Positions 25,583-34,227 of a stretch of DNA of 64,000 nucleotides are shown piece by piece. The notes below the pieces were generated by a model that worked only from the letters and a program-made list of their open reading frames with translations, had not been told where the DNA came from and ran no database searches. Position 1 is the first letter of the stretch, and each line of letters opens with the position of its first letter. The DNA comes from PALSA-555 sp963821325 (GTDB taxonomy: Bacteria > Actinomycetota > Acidimicrobiia > IMCC26256 > PALSA-555). A program made the position numbers and the translations under genes. The stretch is from assembly GCA_963821325.1 (NCBI GenBank), contig CAWGDC010000006.1, positions 124,001 through 188,000 of the forward strand, written 5' to 3'.

Positions 25583-26473
25583 CTAGTTGGCCGGCGTGAG
25601 CGGGGCGAGGAGGTCGGAGAGCCGGACGAGGACGAAGCCCCGCTGGCGGAGCCCGGCGACGACCGACGGGAGGGCGTACGCGGTGAGCGGCGCCGTGTTG
25701 CCGCCGGTGATGTGCATCACGATGATCGAGCCCGGCCGGGTGTTGTCGAGCACGTTGTGCACGATCGCCGGGACCGACGTGCCGAACGCGTCGCCGCTCG
25801 GGAGGTCGTACTGGATCACGGTGACGCCCGTGGGGGCGATGGCCCGCAGCGCGGCGTCGTCGAAGCAGCCGCCCGGGAACCGGAAGTAGGGGCTGGGTCG
25901 GGTCGTGAAGCTGCGCAGCAGCAGCTCCGAGCGGGCCACGTCGGCGGCCATCGCCGAGACCGGCAGCGTGCCGAGCCCGTAGCAGGGCTGGTGGAACGCC
26001 TCGTGCGCGTAGGAGTGGCTGCCGAGCTCGAACAGCGGGTCGGCGGCGAGCCGCCGAGTCAGGTCGGGGTAGCGCTCCATCCACTTGCCCGCAAGGAAGA
26101 TCGTGGCGGGGACCTGCAGCTGGTCCAGCTCGTCGATCACCGCGACGTTCGCGAACGACGCCACCCGGCCGGAGTTGAGCTCCTGGATCATCGCGTCGGT
26201 GAGGTTCGAGTCGAACGTCAACGCGACGAGGGGCCGGTCGCGGGGGCCGTTGTAGAACACGGGCGGCATCGGTGGGGGCGGCGGCAGCACCGTCGTCGGC
26301 ACGGTGAGGGGCTTGGTCGTCACCACCGGCGCGGCGCGACGGGCCGGTGGGGGTGGCGCGCCGACGCTCATCGACGCGACGACCACCGCAACGACCACCA
26401 CCGCGGCCCCGATCGCCGCACCGAGCGCGACCCGTCGCCGCCGGCCCGCTCGTCGGCCACTTCGCCTGCCCAT
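25583..26473 (-). CDS. Membrane-anchored polysaccharide deacetylase (NodB-like), altered metal site
   Basis: A 296-residue protein: basic N-terminus, one membrane helix (about 18-40), a Pro-rich spacer, then a NodB domain. SHSYAHEAF supplies the H-x3-H metal ligands and RFPGGCFDD corresponds to motif 3. Motif 1 reads TFDSN instead of TFDDG, so the usual second Asp (a metal ligand) is Ser. It may act on peptidoglycan or another surface glycan, or be weakly active. ATG 26473 directly precedes the basic/hydrophobic start. Confidence 0.87.
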   Translation of the reverse strand: MGRRSGRRAGRRRRVALGAAIGAAVVVVAVVVASMSVGAPPPPARRAAPVVTTKPLTVPTTVLPPPPPMPPVFYNGPRDRPLVALTFDSNLTDAMIQELNSGRVASFANVAVIDELDQLQVPATIFLAGKWMERYPDLTRRLAADPLFELGSHSYAHEAFHQPCYGLGTLPVSAMAADVARSELLLRSFTTRPSPYFRFPGGCFDDAALRAIAPTGVTVIQYDLPSGDAFGTSVPAIVHNVLDNTRPGSIIVMHITGGNTAPLTAYALPSVVAGLRQRGFVLVRLSDLLAPLTPAN

Positions 26474-26590
26474 TGCGCTACCCAGCTCCGCCCGACGCCC
26501 GTGTGACCCCCGGAGTCCCCCTCTCCGGCGTCGCCATTCAACCAAACGGTGCCGCGCCGGTGCGATTCCGGTCTTGGCTCAGCTCGTCCT

Positions 26591-26726
26591 GGCACACTGG
26601 TTCGAGGTTCCGCGTTACGAGAGCCGTCGGTCCCTCGGTGAGAGGGAGCGTGACACTGCCTTCGGGCTGCCGACGTAGAGCCGAATGTACGCAGAGCGTC
26701 GAAATCGACCCATTACCCGATTCCGG
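26591..26726 (+). repeat. Interspersed structured repeat, copy 2
   Basis: About 85% identical to copy 3 by eye over the core, more divergent from copy 1. It forms hairpin 1 TCCCTC-ggtga-GAGGGA (loop differs from copy 3, stem kept) and hairpin 2 around TTCGGGCTGCCGACG. It lies in the 407-bp spacer between the divergent polysaccharide deacetylase and permease genes, about 155 bp before the permease start. Nothing else recognised in that spacer. Confidence 0.82.
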
Positions 26727-26880
26727 TCGTCGCGGCCGTGGAAGGGTGGTGCGATGACAGCCTGGGCACCGCCGCGGCCCCGGACCGCCGGGGCGGCGTG
26801 ACCGCATCCCGCGCCGCCGACCCGGCGAGGACCGGTCCGGTCACGGCCGCGGGCTGCCGACCGTCGGGCTCGGCGTAGCC

Positions 26881-28050
26881 GTGGTCATGCTGGCCAGCGT
26901 GCTCGGCGACATCGGGCGCAGCCTCCGCGAAGGTTTCTTCATGTTCTGGGAGACCCTCTGGCCGCTGATCTTCGGCTTCTCCCTCGCCGGCGCCGTGCAG
27001 GCGTTCGTGTCACCGTCGGAGATGCACCGGGTGCTCGGCGATCACCGCCCCGCCGCGGTGGCGCGGGCCAGCGGGCTGGGCGTCGTGTCGTCGTCGTGCT
27101 CCTACGCCGCGACCGCGATGGCGAAGTCGCTGTTCCAGAAGGGCGCCGACTTCACGACCGCCATGATCTTCATGTTCGCGTCCACGAACCTCGTCGTGGA
27201 GCTCGGTGTCGTGCTCATCGTGCTCCTCGGCTGGCAGTTCGCCGCGGCCGAGTTCGTCGGCGGGCCCATCATGATCCTGCTCCTCGCCCTGACCGGCACG
27301 CTGGTGGTCGGGACGGCCCGCCTGGCCACGGTCCGCCGCCGCGTCGACGCTGCCACCGGGGACCACGACCACGCGGCGATGGTGAGCGCATCCCGGCAAG
27401 CCGAGCTGGAACGGGAGCCGTGGCGCACGAAGCTGCGCTCGCGGCGAGCCTGGGGCGACGCGGCTGCGTACACGATGGCGGACCTGTCGATGCTGCGTCG
27501 CGAGCTGGTCCTCGGCTACCTGATCGCCGGGTTCCTCGCGATCCTTGTGCCGAACACCGCGTGGAACGCGGTGTTCCTCCACGGGCACGGGGTGTGGACG
27601 TCGATCGAGAACGTGGTCGTCGGCCCGTTCATCGCCATCATCAGCTTCGTGTGCTCGATCGGCAACGTGCCGCTCGCCGCGGCGCTGTGGTACGGCGGGA
27701 TCAGGTTCGGCGGCGTGATCGCGTTCATCTTCGCCGACCTCATCACGTTCCCACTGCTGTTCATCTACCGGAAGTACTACGGGACCCGCCTGATGCTCCG
27801 GCTCGTCGTGTGGTTCTGGGCGGTGATGGCCGTCGCCGGCCTCGCGGTCGAGGGCCTCTTCTCGGTCCTCGGGCTCATCCCGACGGTGCACGGGCACCGC
27901 ATCGTCGACACCACGTTCCACTGGAACTACACGACGGCGCTGAACATCGTGTTCCTCGCCGTCTTCGCGTACCTGTACTGGCTGTACCGGCACCGCAGCA
28001 CCGGCGAGCCCGACGACGCCCATCAGGCCGTGGCGCCGTCCCGGCCGTGA
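26881..28050 (+). CDS. DUF318/ArsP-like permease
   Basis: A 389-residue membrane protein with eight or more helices in two similar halves. GLGVVSSSCSYAATAMAKSL in the first half and ISFVCSIGNVPLAAALW in the second are the paired motifs of the DUF318 permease family, which includes the organoarsenical exporter ArsP. A hydrophilic loop of about 70 residues separates the halves. The start is GTG 26881 or ATG 26887. Substrate not predictable; no arsenic genes nearby. Confidence 0.87.
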   Translation: MVMLASVLGDIGRSLREGFFMFWETLWPLIFGFSLAGAVQAFVSPSEMHRVLGDHRPAAVARASGLGVVSSSCSYAATAMAKSLFQKGADFTTAMIFMFASTNLVVELGVVLIVLLGWQFAAAEFVGGPIMILLLALTGTLVVGTARLATVRRRVDAATGDHDHAAMVSASRQAELEREPWRTKLRSRRAWGDAAAYTMADLSMLRRELVLGYLIAGFLAILVPNTAWNAVFLHGHGVWTSIENVVVGPFIAIISFVCSIGNVPLAAALWYGGIRFGGVIAFIFADLITFPLLFIYRKYYGTRLMLRLVVWFWAVMAVAGLAVEGLFSVLGLIPTVHGHRIVDTTFHWNYTTALNIVFLAVFAYLYWLYRHRSTGEPDDAHQAVAPSRP

Positions 28051-28083
28051 TCCGGGTCGCGGTCGTCGGCGACGACGCGCCGG

Positions 28084-28296
28084 TCAGTCGTCCGGGGTGA
28101 CGGTCTCGGCCGCGAGGGGGTCGGCGAACGGGTCAGCGAACGGGTCGGCGAAGGGATCGGCATCGGCGAAGGGGTCGACGTCACCCCGCTCCTTCTCGAG
28201 CTTGCGCTCCTGGCGCCGCTCGCGTTTCAGCGCGGCCTTCTCCTTCTTGGCCCGCTCTCGTTGCTGCTTCTCGAACGTGACCCGCCGCGTTGCCAT
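28084..28296 (-). CDS. Small charged protein with DPFA tandem repeats
   Basis: A 70-residue protein with a good ribosome site (AAGGAG, eight bases before ATG 28296). Residues 1-38 are a Lys/Arg/Glu-rich helix or coiled coil; residues 41-60 are four DPFA(D) units in 12-15-bp tandem repeats, then an acidic end. DPF is the motif that eukaryotic endocytic adaptors bind; here it may just be a repeated docking peptide. Function unknown. No other gene overlaps it. Confidence 0.7.
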   Translation of the reverse strand: MATRRVTFEKQQRERAKKEKAALKRERRQERKLEKERGDVDPFADADPFADPFADPFADPLAAETVTPDD

Positions 28297-28562
28297 GGTG
28301 TGTCTCCTTCAACCGCCGCGTGGTTCGGGGCCGGCCAGCGCTGCCGGGCCCGGGGTCCTCGACTCGGCCGGCGGCTCGAGACGCTGCAGGTCGGGCCGAG
28401 CCCGATGTGCCGTCCTCGACCGCCCTCGACGCGGTGGACAAACCAGTGTAGGCCGGTTCCGGGCGCCGCGACGCGCCAGCCCGTCGAATCCCCGGGCGCG
28501 TGGGGTTCGCGGTGGCGGCGTCGTCGGTTGGAGCACGGCGAATCCGGTGGCACACTGCCTAT
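28297..28562. other. Intergenic spacer with no recognised gene
   Basis: This GC-rich spacer lies between the divergent small DPFA protein and the NifU-type gene. It should hold both promoters; I cannot single out convincing -35/-10 pairs, and no repeat copy is present. Confidence 0.4.
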
Positions 28563-28626
28563 ATGGCGACTTCCACGCTGTCGGCCGCGGAGCGCGCCGG
28601 CGCGGCTGACCGAGCTCGAGGACGTG

Positions 28627-28905
28627 ATGGCGCTCATGCGGCCCGCCGTCCAGCAGGACGGCGGTGACCTGCAGGTCGTCAGCGCCGACCCGGAGACGGG
28701 TGTCGTGCAGGTCACCCTGCAAGGGGCCTGCAGCACGTGCGCCATCAGCACCGCCACGCTCGAAGTCGGCGTCCGTCGGATCCTCACCGACCGTCTGTCC
28801 TGGGTCACCGAGGTCGTCGGGGACGTGGACGACAGCATCGACGAGGCGGCAAGCGTCGCGATGGGACGAGGCAGTTACGTCCCGAAGAGCACCGAGTCGC
28901 CCTGA
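28627..28905 (+). CDS. NifU C-terminal-domain Fe-S scaffold protein
   Basis: A 92-residue NifU/Nfu domain with QQDGGDLQVV and the cluster ligands C-x-x-C in GACSTCAIS (Cys35, Cys38). Such proteins carry Fe-S clusters to targets. The N-terminus is uncertain: ATG 28563 (MATSTLSAAER) is a natural start in another frame and would join the conserved RLTELEDVM if one base were changed near 28595, so the full protein may be about 113 residues. I annotate the uninterrupted ATG 28627. The [4Fe-4S] enzyme aconitase is 1.1 kb away. Confidence 0.85.
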   Translation: MALMRPAVQQDGGDLQVVSADPETGVVQVTLQGACSTCAISTATLEVGVRRILTDRLSWVTEVVGDVDDSIDEAASVAMGRGSYVPKSTESP

Positions 28906-28974
28906 CTCGAGGCGCCGCTCGGTCGCAGGAACGGTGCGTCAAGGGCCGGGCCGCGCCCGGCGACAGGTGAGGCT

Positions 28975-29364
28975 ATGACGGAATCGGGCGTGCCGTCCGC
29001 GGTCGAGCCTCCGGCCGGGTACCACTCAGTGACGCCACGCATGGTCGTCAGCGACGTCGCCGGCGAGGTGGAGTTCCTCCGGGCGGTGTTCGACGCCTCC
29101 GGCGACCTGCACGACGGCCGGCCCGCGGAGATGCGCATCGGCGACTCGCTGGTCCTGGTGACCCCCGGCGGCGTGCGTCCGCTGTTCCCGGCCTTCCTGT
29201 ACATCTACGTCGACGACGCCGACGAGGTCTACCAGCGGGCGCTCACCGCGGGCGCCGTGAGCGTCGAAGCGCCACTCGACACGCCCTACGGCGACCGACG
29301 GGCGATGGTGCGCGACCCGTTCGGCAACACCTTCCAGATCGCGCACCGCTCCGCGACCGCCTGA
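28975..29364 (+). CDS. VOC-family (PhnB/glyoxalase-like) protein
   Basis: A 129-residue protein with the beta-alpha-beta-beta-beta repeats of the vicinal oxygen chelate fold: VTPRMVVSDVAGEVEFLRAV at the start and DPFGNTFQIAHR at the end, as in PhnB-like proteins. Activity unknown. It converges on the MarR gene, separated by a strong hairpin. Confidence 0.85.
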   Translation: MTESGVPSAVEPPAGYHSVTPRMVVSDVAGEVEFLRAVFDASGDLHDGRPAEMRIGDSLVLVTPGGVRPLFPAFLYIYVDDADEVYQRALTAGAVSVEAPLDTPYGDRRAMVRDPFGNTFQIAHRSATA

Positions 29365-29389
29365 CGGGCCGAGACCGGATCACTCGACA

Positions 29390-29412
29390 CCTCGGCGACC
29401 GGTCGCCCGAGG
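29390..29412. terminator. Hairpin between convergent VOC and MarR genes
   Basis: CCTCGGCGACC and GGTCGCCCGAGG are back to back and form a strong stem with one bulged C and a tiny loop. There is no T tract, as is common for high-GC terminators. It could stop transcription from both sides. Confidence 0.45.
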
Positions 29413-29414
29413 CC

Positions 29415-29903
29415 TCAGGCGTCGAAGGGCGCCACCACGCGCCGCAACAGCGCAGCGAGCTCGGCGCGTTCGGAGGCGTCGAGTGCCCCGAGGATGGCGT
29501 GTTCGCGTTGGGCCAGGTCCTGGAGCGCGCTGTCCACGCGTCGACGTCCCGTGGCGGTGAGCTGCACTCGCACGGACCGGGCGTCGGTCGGGTCGGGGCG
29601 TCGCCGCACGAGACCGCGCTGCTCGAGGTGATCGATTCGGTTCGTCATCGTGCCCGAGCTGACCAGCGTCTGCGCCACCAGCTGACCCGGTGAGAGCTGA
29701 TGCGGGGGATCGGCTCGGCGGAGGGCGGAGAGCACGTCGAAGGTCCAGGTCTCGAGGTCGTGGCGGGCGAACACGACGCTGCGCTGACGGTCGAGGTGTC
29801 GGGCGAGGCGCGTCACGCGCGACAGCACCTCGAGGGGCGAGACGTCCACGCTGGGCAGCGCGCGGCGCCAGCCCCCGACGAGCCGGTCGACTTCGTCTTC
29901 CAT
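29415..29903 (-). CDS. MarR-family regulator divergent from aconitase (TamR-like)
   Basis: A 162-residue MarR protein: HTH around QLVAQTLVSSGTMTNRIDHL and wing RRRPDPTDARSVRVQLT. ATG 29903 follows GGAGG. It is divergent from the aconitase gene across a spacer with two sites of the form TCTTGAnnTCAAGA. In Streptomyces the MarR protein TamR binds such AT-rich palindromes, responds to citrate/aconitate, and controls aconitase; context and operators suggest the same role here. Confidence 0.9.
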   Translation of the reverse strand: MEDEVDRLVGGWRRALPSVDVSPLEVLSRVTRLARHLDRQRSVVFARHDLETWTFDVLSALRRADPPHQLSPGQLVAQTLVSSGTMTNRIDHLEQRGLVRRRPDPTDARSVRVQLTATGRRRVDSALQDLAQREHAILGALDASERAELAALLRRVVAPFDA

Positions 29904-29943
29904 CACCCGCCTCCGACTCCGAGCAACCCGTAGCCTCGCCCCA

Positions 29944-29963
29944 TATCTTGACATCAAGAGATA
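29944..29963. promoter_or_regulatory. MarR operator site 1
   Basis: TATCTTGACATCAAGAGATA has the perfect core TCTTGA-CA-TCAAGA (29946-29959). Its core is 31 bp, about three helical turns, from that of site 2, so two dimers could sit on one face of the DNA. It is strikingly AT-rich for this genome. Confidence 0.7.
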
Positions 29964-29974
29964 AGTAGTGCCAG

Positions 29975-29994
29975 TATCTCGATATCAAGAGATA
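29975..29994. promoter_or_regulatory. MarR operator site 2, abutting the aconitase ribosome site
   Basis: TATCTCGATATCAAGAGATA matches site 1 with one imperfect half (TCTCGA for TCTTGA); its outer arms TATCTC/GAGATA are perfect. It ends just before the GAGGAGG ribosome site of aconitase, so binding would block transcription. Confidence 0.68.
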
Positions 29995-30007
29995 TCGAGG
30001 AGGCGCT

Positions 30008-32261
30008 ATGACGGCCGACACCTACGCCCGGTACCCGGAGGCGGTGGCCTGTGCTCGTCGGCGCCTCGACCGGCCGGTGACCTTCGCCGAGAAGGTCCTG
30101 TTCGCCCACGCCGAGGACGTCGAGACGGTCGGCCTGGCTCGGGGCGCGACTTCGTCGACTACCGACCCGACCGGGTCGTGATGCAAGACGCCATGGCCCA
30201 GATGGCGCTGCTCCAATTCATGACCACCGGACTGGCGCGGGTGGCGGTGCCGACGACCGTGCACTGCGACCATCTCATCCGCGCCCACGTCGGCGCCGCC
30301 GCCGACCTTACCGAGGCACTCGACGCGAACACCGAGGTGTACGAGTTCCTCCGCACGGTCTCCGAGAAGTACGGCATCGGCTTCTGGAAGCCGGGCTCGG
30401 GCATCATCCACCAGGTCGTCCTCGAGCACTACGCCGTCCCCGGCGGGATGATCGTCGGCACCGACAGCCACACCCCGAACGCCGGCGGGCTCGGGAGCGT
30501 GGCGATCGGCGTGGGCGGCGCCGACGCCGTCGACGTGATGGCCGGACGGCCGTTCAATTCGCACGTCCCGACGCTGATCGGTGTCCACCTGACCGGACGG
30601 CTCTCGGGCTGGGCCTCGCCGAAGGACGTCATCCTCAAGGTCGCAGGGACCCTGACCACCCGGGGTGGGACCGGCGCGATCGTCGAGTACTTCGGTCCGG
30701 GAGCCTCGACGATCTCCGCCACCGGCCGGGCGACGATCTGCAACATGGGCGCCGAAGTGGGCGCGACCTGCTCGCTGTTCTCCTACGACCACCGCTCGGC
30801 CGAATATCTCCGGGCGACCCGTCGCGAGCACCTGGCCGACCTCGCCGAGCGGTACGCCGAGCACCTGCGGCCTGACCCCGAGGTGGAGGCGGAGCCCGAG
30901 CGCTTCTTCGACCGAGTGGTCGACGTCGACCTCGACGAGCTCGAGCCGCACCTCGTCGGGCCGCACACGCCGGATCTGGACCGTCCGATCTCGGACGTCG
31001 CAGCAGCCGCCCGAGACCACCACTATCCGCTCGACATCTCGTATGCGCTGGTCGGGTCGTGCACCAACTCCTCCTACGAGGACATCGGCCGTGCCGCCCA
31101 TGTCGCCCGCCAGGCGAAGGCCGCGGGGCTCCGCGTCCGGGCGCCCCTGCTCGTCACACCGGGTTCGGAGCAGATCCGGGCGACGATCGAGCGCGACGGG
31201 TTGCTCGCAGATCTGGAGGCGATCGGCGCCACCGTGCTCGCCAACGCCTGCGGGCCGTGCATCGGCCAGTGGCAGCGTAACGACACCCAGATCGGCGAGC
31301 GCAACACGATCGTGTCGTCGTTCAACCGGAACTTCCCGCGCCGCAACGACGGCAACGCCGACACGTTCTCCTTCATCGGATCACCCGAGACCGTCGTCGC
31401 GATGGCGTTGACCGGTCGACTCGACGTCGACTTCGTCGACGAGCCGGTCCGCGCGGGCGACGGTGCCTCGATGCTCCTCGAGCCGCCGGTCGCGGACGAG
31501 CTCCCGGCGAAGGGCTTCGTGTCGGATGAGTCAGGCTTCGTGGCGCCCGCCCTCGACGGATCGTCGGTCGCCGTCGTCGTCCAGCCCGGCTCGGAGCGTC
31601 TCGAGCTGCTCGAGCCCTTTCCCCCCTGGGACGGCACGGACCTCACGGGCTTGCGGGTGCTGCTGAAAGCGGCAGGCCAGTGCACCACCGACCAGATCTC
31701 GCCGGCCGGACCCTGGTTGCGCTACCGCGGCCATCTCACGAACATCTCGCAGAATCTGTTCCTCGGGGCAAACAACGCCTTCACGCTCAGTGGGTCGGGC
31801 CGCGGCATCGACGTGCGCGACGAGTCGCTGGTCCCGTTGCCCGAACTGGCTCGCGCGCGTACCGGCAGGCTGGGATCGGATGGGTCGCCGTCGGGGACAG
31901 CAACTACGGCGAAGGCTCGTCTCGCGAGCACGCGGCCATGGAGCCCCGGTTCCTGGGCGGTCGGGCGGTCATCGCCCGATCCTTCGCCCGGATCCACGAG
32001 GCGAACCTGAAGAAGCAGGGCGTGCTGGCGCTGAGCTTCAGGGATCCCGACGACTACGAGCGCATCCTCGCTCTCGACTCGGTCGACATCGTCGGGCTCG
32101 CCGACCTGGCCCCCGGACAACCCGTACGCGTGGTGGTCCACCATGCCGACGGCCGCGTCGACCACGTGCTCACGACCCACACCATGTCGAACGAGCACAT
32201 CGACTGGTTCCAGGCCGGCTCCGCGCTCAACGCGTTGCGAGAGGCGACTCGGACACGCTGA
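30008..32261 (+). CDS. acn: Aconitate hydratase (two frameshifts)
   Basis: Joined length is about 750 residues. The N-terminus from ATG 30008 (GAGGAGG site) reads YPEAVACARRRL and breaks near 30143 (one base missing before RDFVDYRPD). The main part is intact, with GSCTNSSYED and NACGPCIGQW giving the three [4Fe-4S] cysteines, and FNRNFPRRNDGN. Near 31855 a CG-repeat is two bases too long; the last frame resumes with GDSNYGEGSSREHAA, the mobile C-terminal domain. It isomerises citrate to isocitrate in the TCA cycle. All catalytic segments are conserved, so sequence error is more likely than loss of a central enzyme. Confidence 0.88.
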
Positions 32262-32392
32262 GAGGTGATCGTGGCGACGAGATCCTCACTGCACGGACGC
32301 GACGCGGTGTCATAGGGTCGGAGCCTCACGCGTCGCCGTTCGGCCACTGCCGCACAGGTTGCGCCCCGCCGCGCTCAGAGCTCGCCGCCGCG

Positions 32393-33323
32393 CTACTCAC
32401 CCGGTTCGGTGGGGTGCTGCTCGGCGTGGCCCTCGCGGATGATCCACGTCACGAGAAGGCAGACGAGCGTGACCGCCACGATGACCTCGGTCCAGAAGAA
32501 CGCCGCGTAGTCGGTCAATGTCCCCAGAGCCGGCGCACCCGGGAGTGCTTGGGTGCGAATGAGCGGGAACGCAAAGAGCAGTGCCGCGAGGTAGGTGAGT
32601 GGCCCGGCATCGATGCGATCGGTGGAGCAGCGTCAGCATCAAGGCCATGGCCACACCGGCAAGGGCGAGCGCCCACATGAGCACCATGATGAAGAGGACA
32701 TAGAAGACGGTGGCGCTGGCTCGCTGAATGTGCACGTCGAAGGACTGCACATACTTTCCCGGCTGCACGTCAGAGGGGGTGATGACTTGGACGTTGACCT
32801 TCCAGCCGCCGATGTACGAGCCCAGGGAGACGACGGACGGCACACGCGCCGCGAGATCCCGGAGGCTTCCGCCGGTCTTGATCACGGCGATGTCAAAGTA
32901 GGACGGTCCAGACTCGCGGTACGTGTCGAACGGGTAGCTCGTGACCTGACCGACGATGTCGAGGGTCACGTCGGTCGGTGGCATCACTTGGCCAGCGTCG
33001 AAGGAATACGCCGACGTACCGGTGGTGCCTCTGACCAGCACGGTGACCGGCGTCCTCAGCTGGCCTTCGGCGTCAGCATAGGTACCTTGCGGTGTGAGCT
33101 CGAGGCGTACGAGGGCCTCCTGTGTGTCCGGCGTCACGGACAAGAGGGTGGCGACGATCGAGATGACGTCCTTGGCGTTCGCTGACGGGAGACCGGCGTA
33201 CGAGTACTGGTAGTCACGGGTCTGACCGGAGCTGGAGCGGTAGCTGTGCTGCGCGACAACGGACCCGACCGCGGCCAGCGCGACGACCGCAACCGCAGGC
33301 CACGATGGTCCGCCGGTGCGCAT
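32393..33323 (-). CDS. DUF4436-like membrane protein (frameshifted)
   Basis: From ATG 33323: one N-terminal helix, an extracytoplasmic beta-rich domain of about 170 residues (SYPFDTYR and SYIGGWKVNVQ are DUF4436-like), then membrane helices. Near 32620 the frame shifts; in the alternative frame the protein continues RIDAGPLTYLAALLFAFPLI and two more helices to a TAG at 32393. Joined length is about 310 residues. GC content is visibly lower than in neighbouring genes, hinting at a different history. Function unknown. Confidence 0.75.
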
Positions 33324-33439
33324 GGCGACCGAACAGGCTTGGAATGGGAAGAAGGGTGCGTGCTGGCTCGGTGCCGGCCGATGCCCTCCAGGGCAGGCGT
33401 GCTGGGACGTTGTCGTCGGACGCCGGCGCGGCACGGCAG

Positions 33440-33513
33440 TGGAGGTGACGGGACTTGAACCCGTGACTTCTTCGTTGCGAACGAAGCGCTCTACCGGGCT
33501 GAGCTACACCCCC
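33440..33513 (-). tRNA. tRNA-Ala (anticodon CGC)
   Basis: A full cloverleaf of 74 bases on the minus strand. Acceptor GGGGGTG pairs with CACCTCC and includes G3-U70, the alanine identity pair; D stem GCTC/GAGC; anticodon stem CTTCG/CGAAG with loop TTCGCAA (anticodon CGC, reads GCG); T arm ACGGG-TTCAAGT-CCCGT. CCA is not encoded. Confidence 0.97.
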
Positions 33514-33571
33514 GTGCGCGGTGCAGGGTACCAGTTGCCTCTCGCGGCGCGGCCGGCGACGGGCCGGTGTC

Positions 33572-34219
33572 TCAGCGTGGCGCGGACGGGCTGCGCCCGT
33601 CGAGCACAGCGTCGAAGCGGGCGAGCACGACGGCGTTCGTGATGTCGCCGCGGGTGCGCTCGAGCACGGCGCGGAGCGCGTCGGTGGCGCGCCGGAGGCC
33701 GCCGGTGAGGGCGTCGGGGTAGTCGACGCTGGCCGCGACGTCGTAGGCGTCCTCCATGACGGCGAACAGCGTCTCGGCTTCGGCGGCGTCACCGGCTCGG
33801 AGGCGGTCGAGGACGGCGCGGCGCAGCTCGCTCGCCCCCTCGACCATGCCGTGCAGGAAGGCGGGTGCGTCGACGTGCAGCGTCGCCGCGTCGGGTGGCG
33901 GGTCGTGGGTCACGAACGCGAGGGTGAGGTTCGCCTCGGCGTACTCCTTCTGGGCGTCGTGGAGGAACCCGGCCTCCCGCACCGCGGGATGGTCGGCCGT
34001 CGCCGCGGCGGCCTCGTCGAGCGCCGCCGCGGCGGCGGCGAGGTGCTCGCGGGCCGGTTCGAGGGTGCCGCGGTGCACGGCGCGCACCGCGAGCGCCGAT
34101 TCGCGGGTGGCGCGGCGGCACAGGGGCAGGGTCCGCTCGCGGGCGTCGTGGCGGGCTTGGAGCGTGTCGGTGGCGGCGGCCGCGGCCCGGCGGAGGTCCG
34201 GCGAACCTCCTGGCGCCAC
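33572..34219 (-). CDS. Translin-family protein
   Basis: A 215-residue all-helical protein. Segments HDAQKEYAEANLTLAFV, FLHGMVEGASELRRAVLDRL and SVDYPDALTGGLRRATDALR match the helices of translin/TRAX, RNA- and DNA-binding octamers with nuclease activity in the TRAX subunit. I start at GTG 34219, eight bases after the GlpR-like stop. It lies between that gene and tRNA-Ala on the same strand. Its bacterial role is not established. Confidence 0.78.
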   Translation of the reverse strand: MAPGGSPDLRRAAAAATDTLQARHDARERTLPLCRRATRESALAVRAVHRGTLEPAREHLAAAAAALDEAAAATADHPAVREAGFLHDAQKEYAEANLTLAFVTHDPPPDAATLHVDAPAFLHGMVEGASELRRAVLDRLRAGDAAEAETLFAVMEDAYDVAASVDYPDALTGGLRRATDALRAVLERTRGDITNAVVLARFDAVLDGRSPSAPR

Positions 34220-34227
34220 CGGGGAGC

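Noticed and set aside
30008..32261. Programmed frameshifting in aconitase.
   Set aside because: No slippery heptamer or downstream structure is evident, the shifts occur twice, and many neighbouring genes show the same kind of indel.
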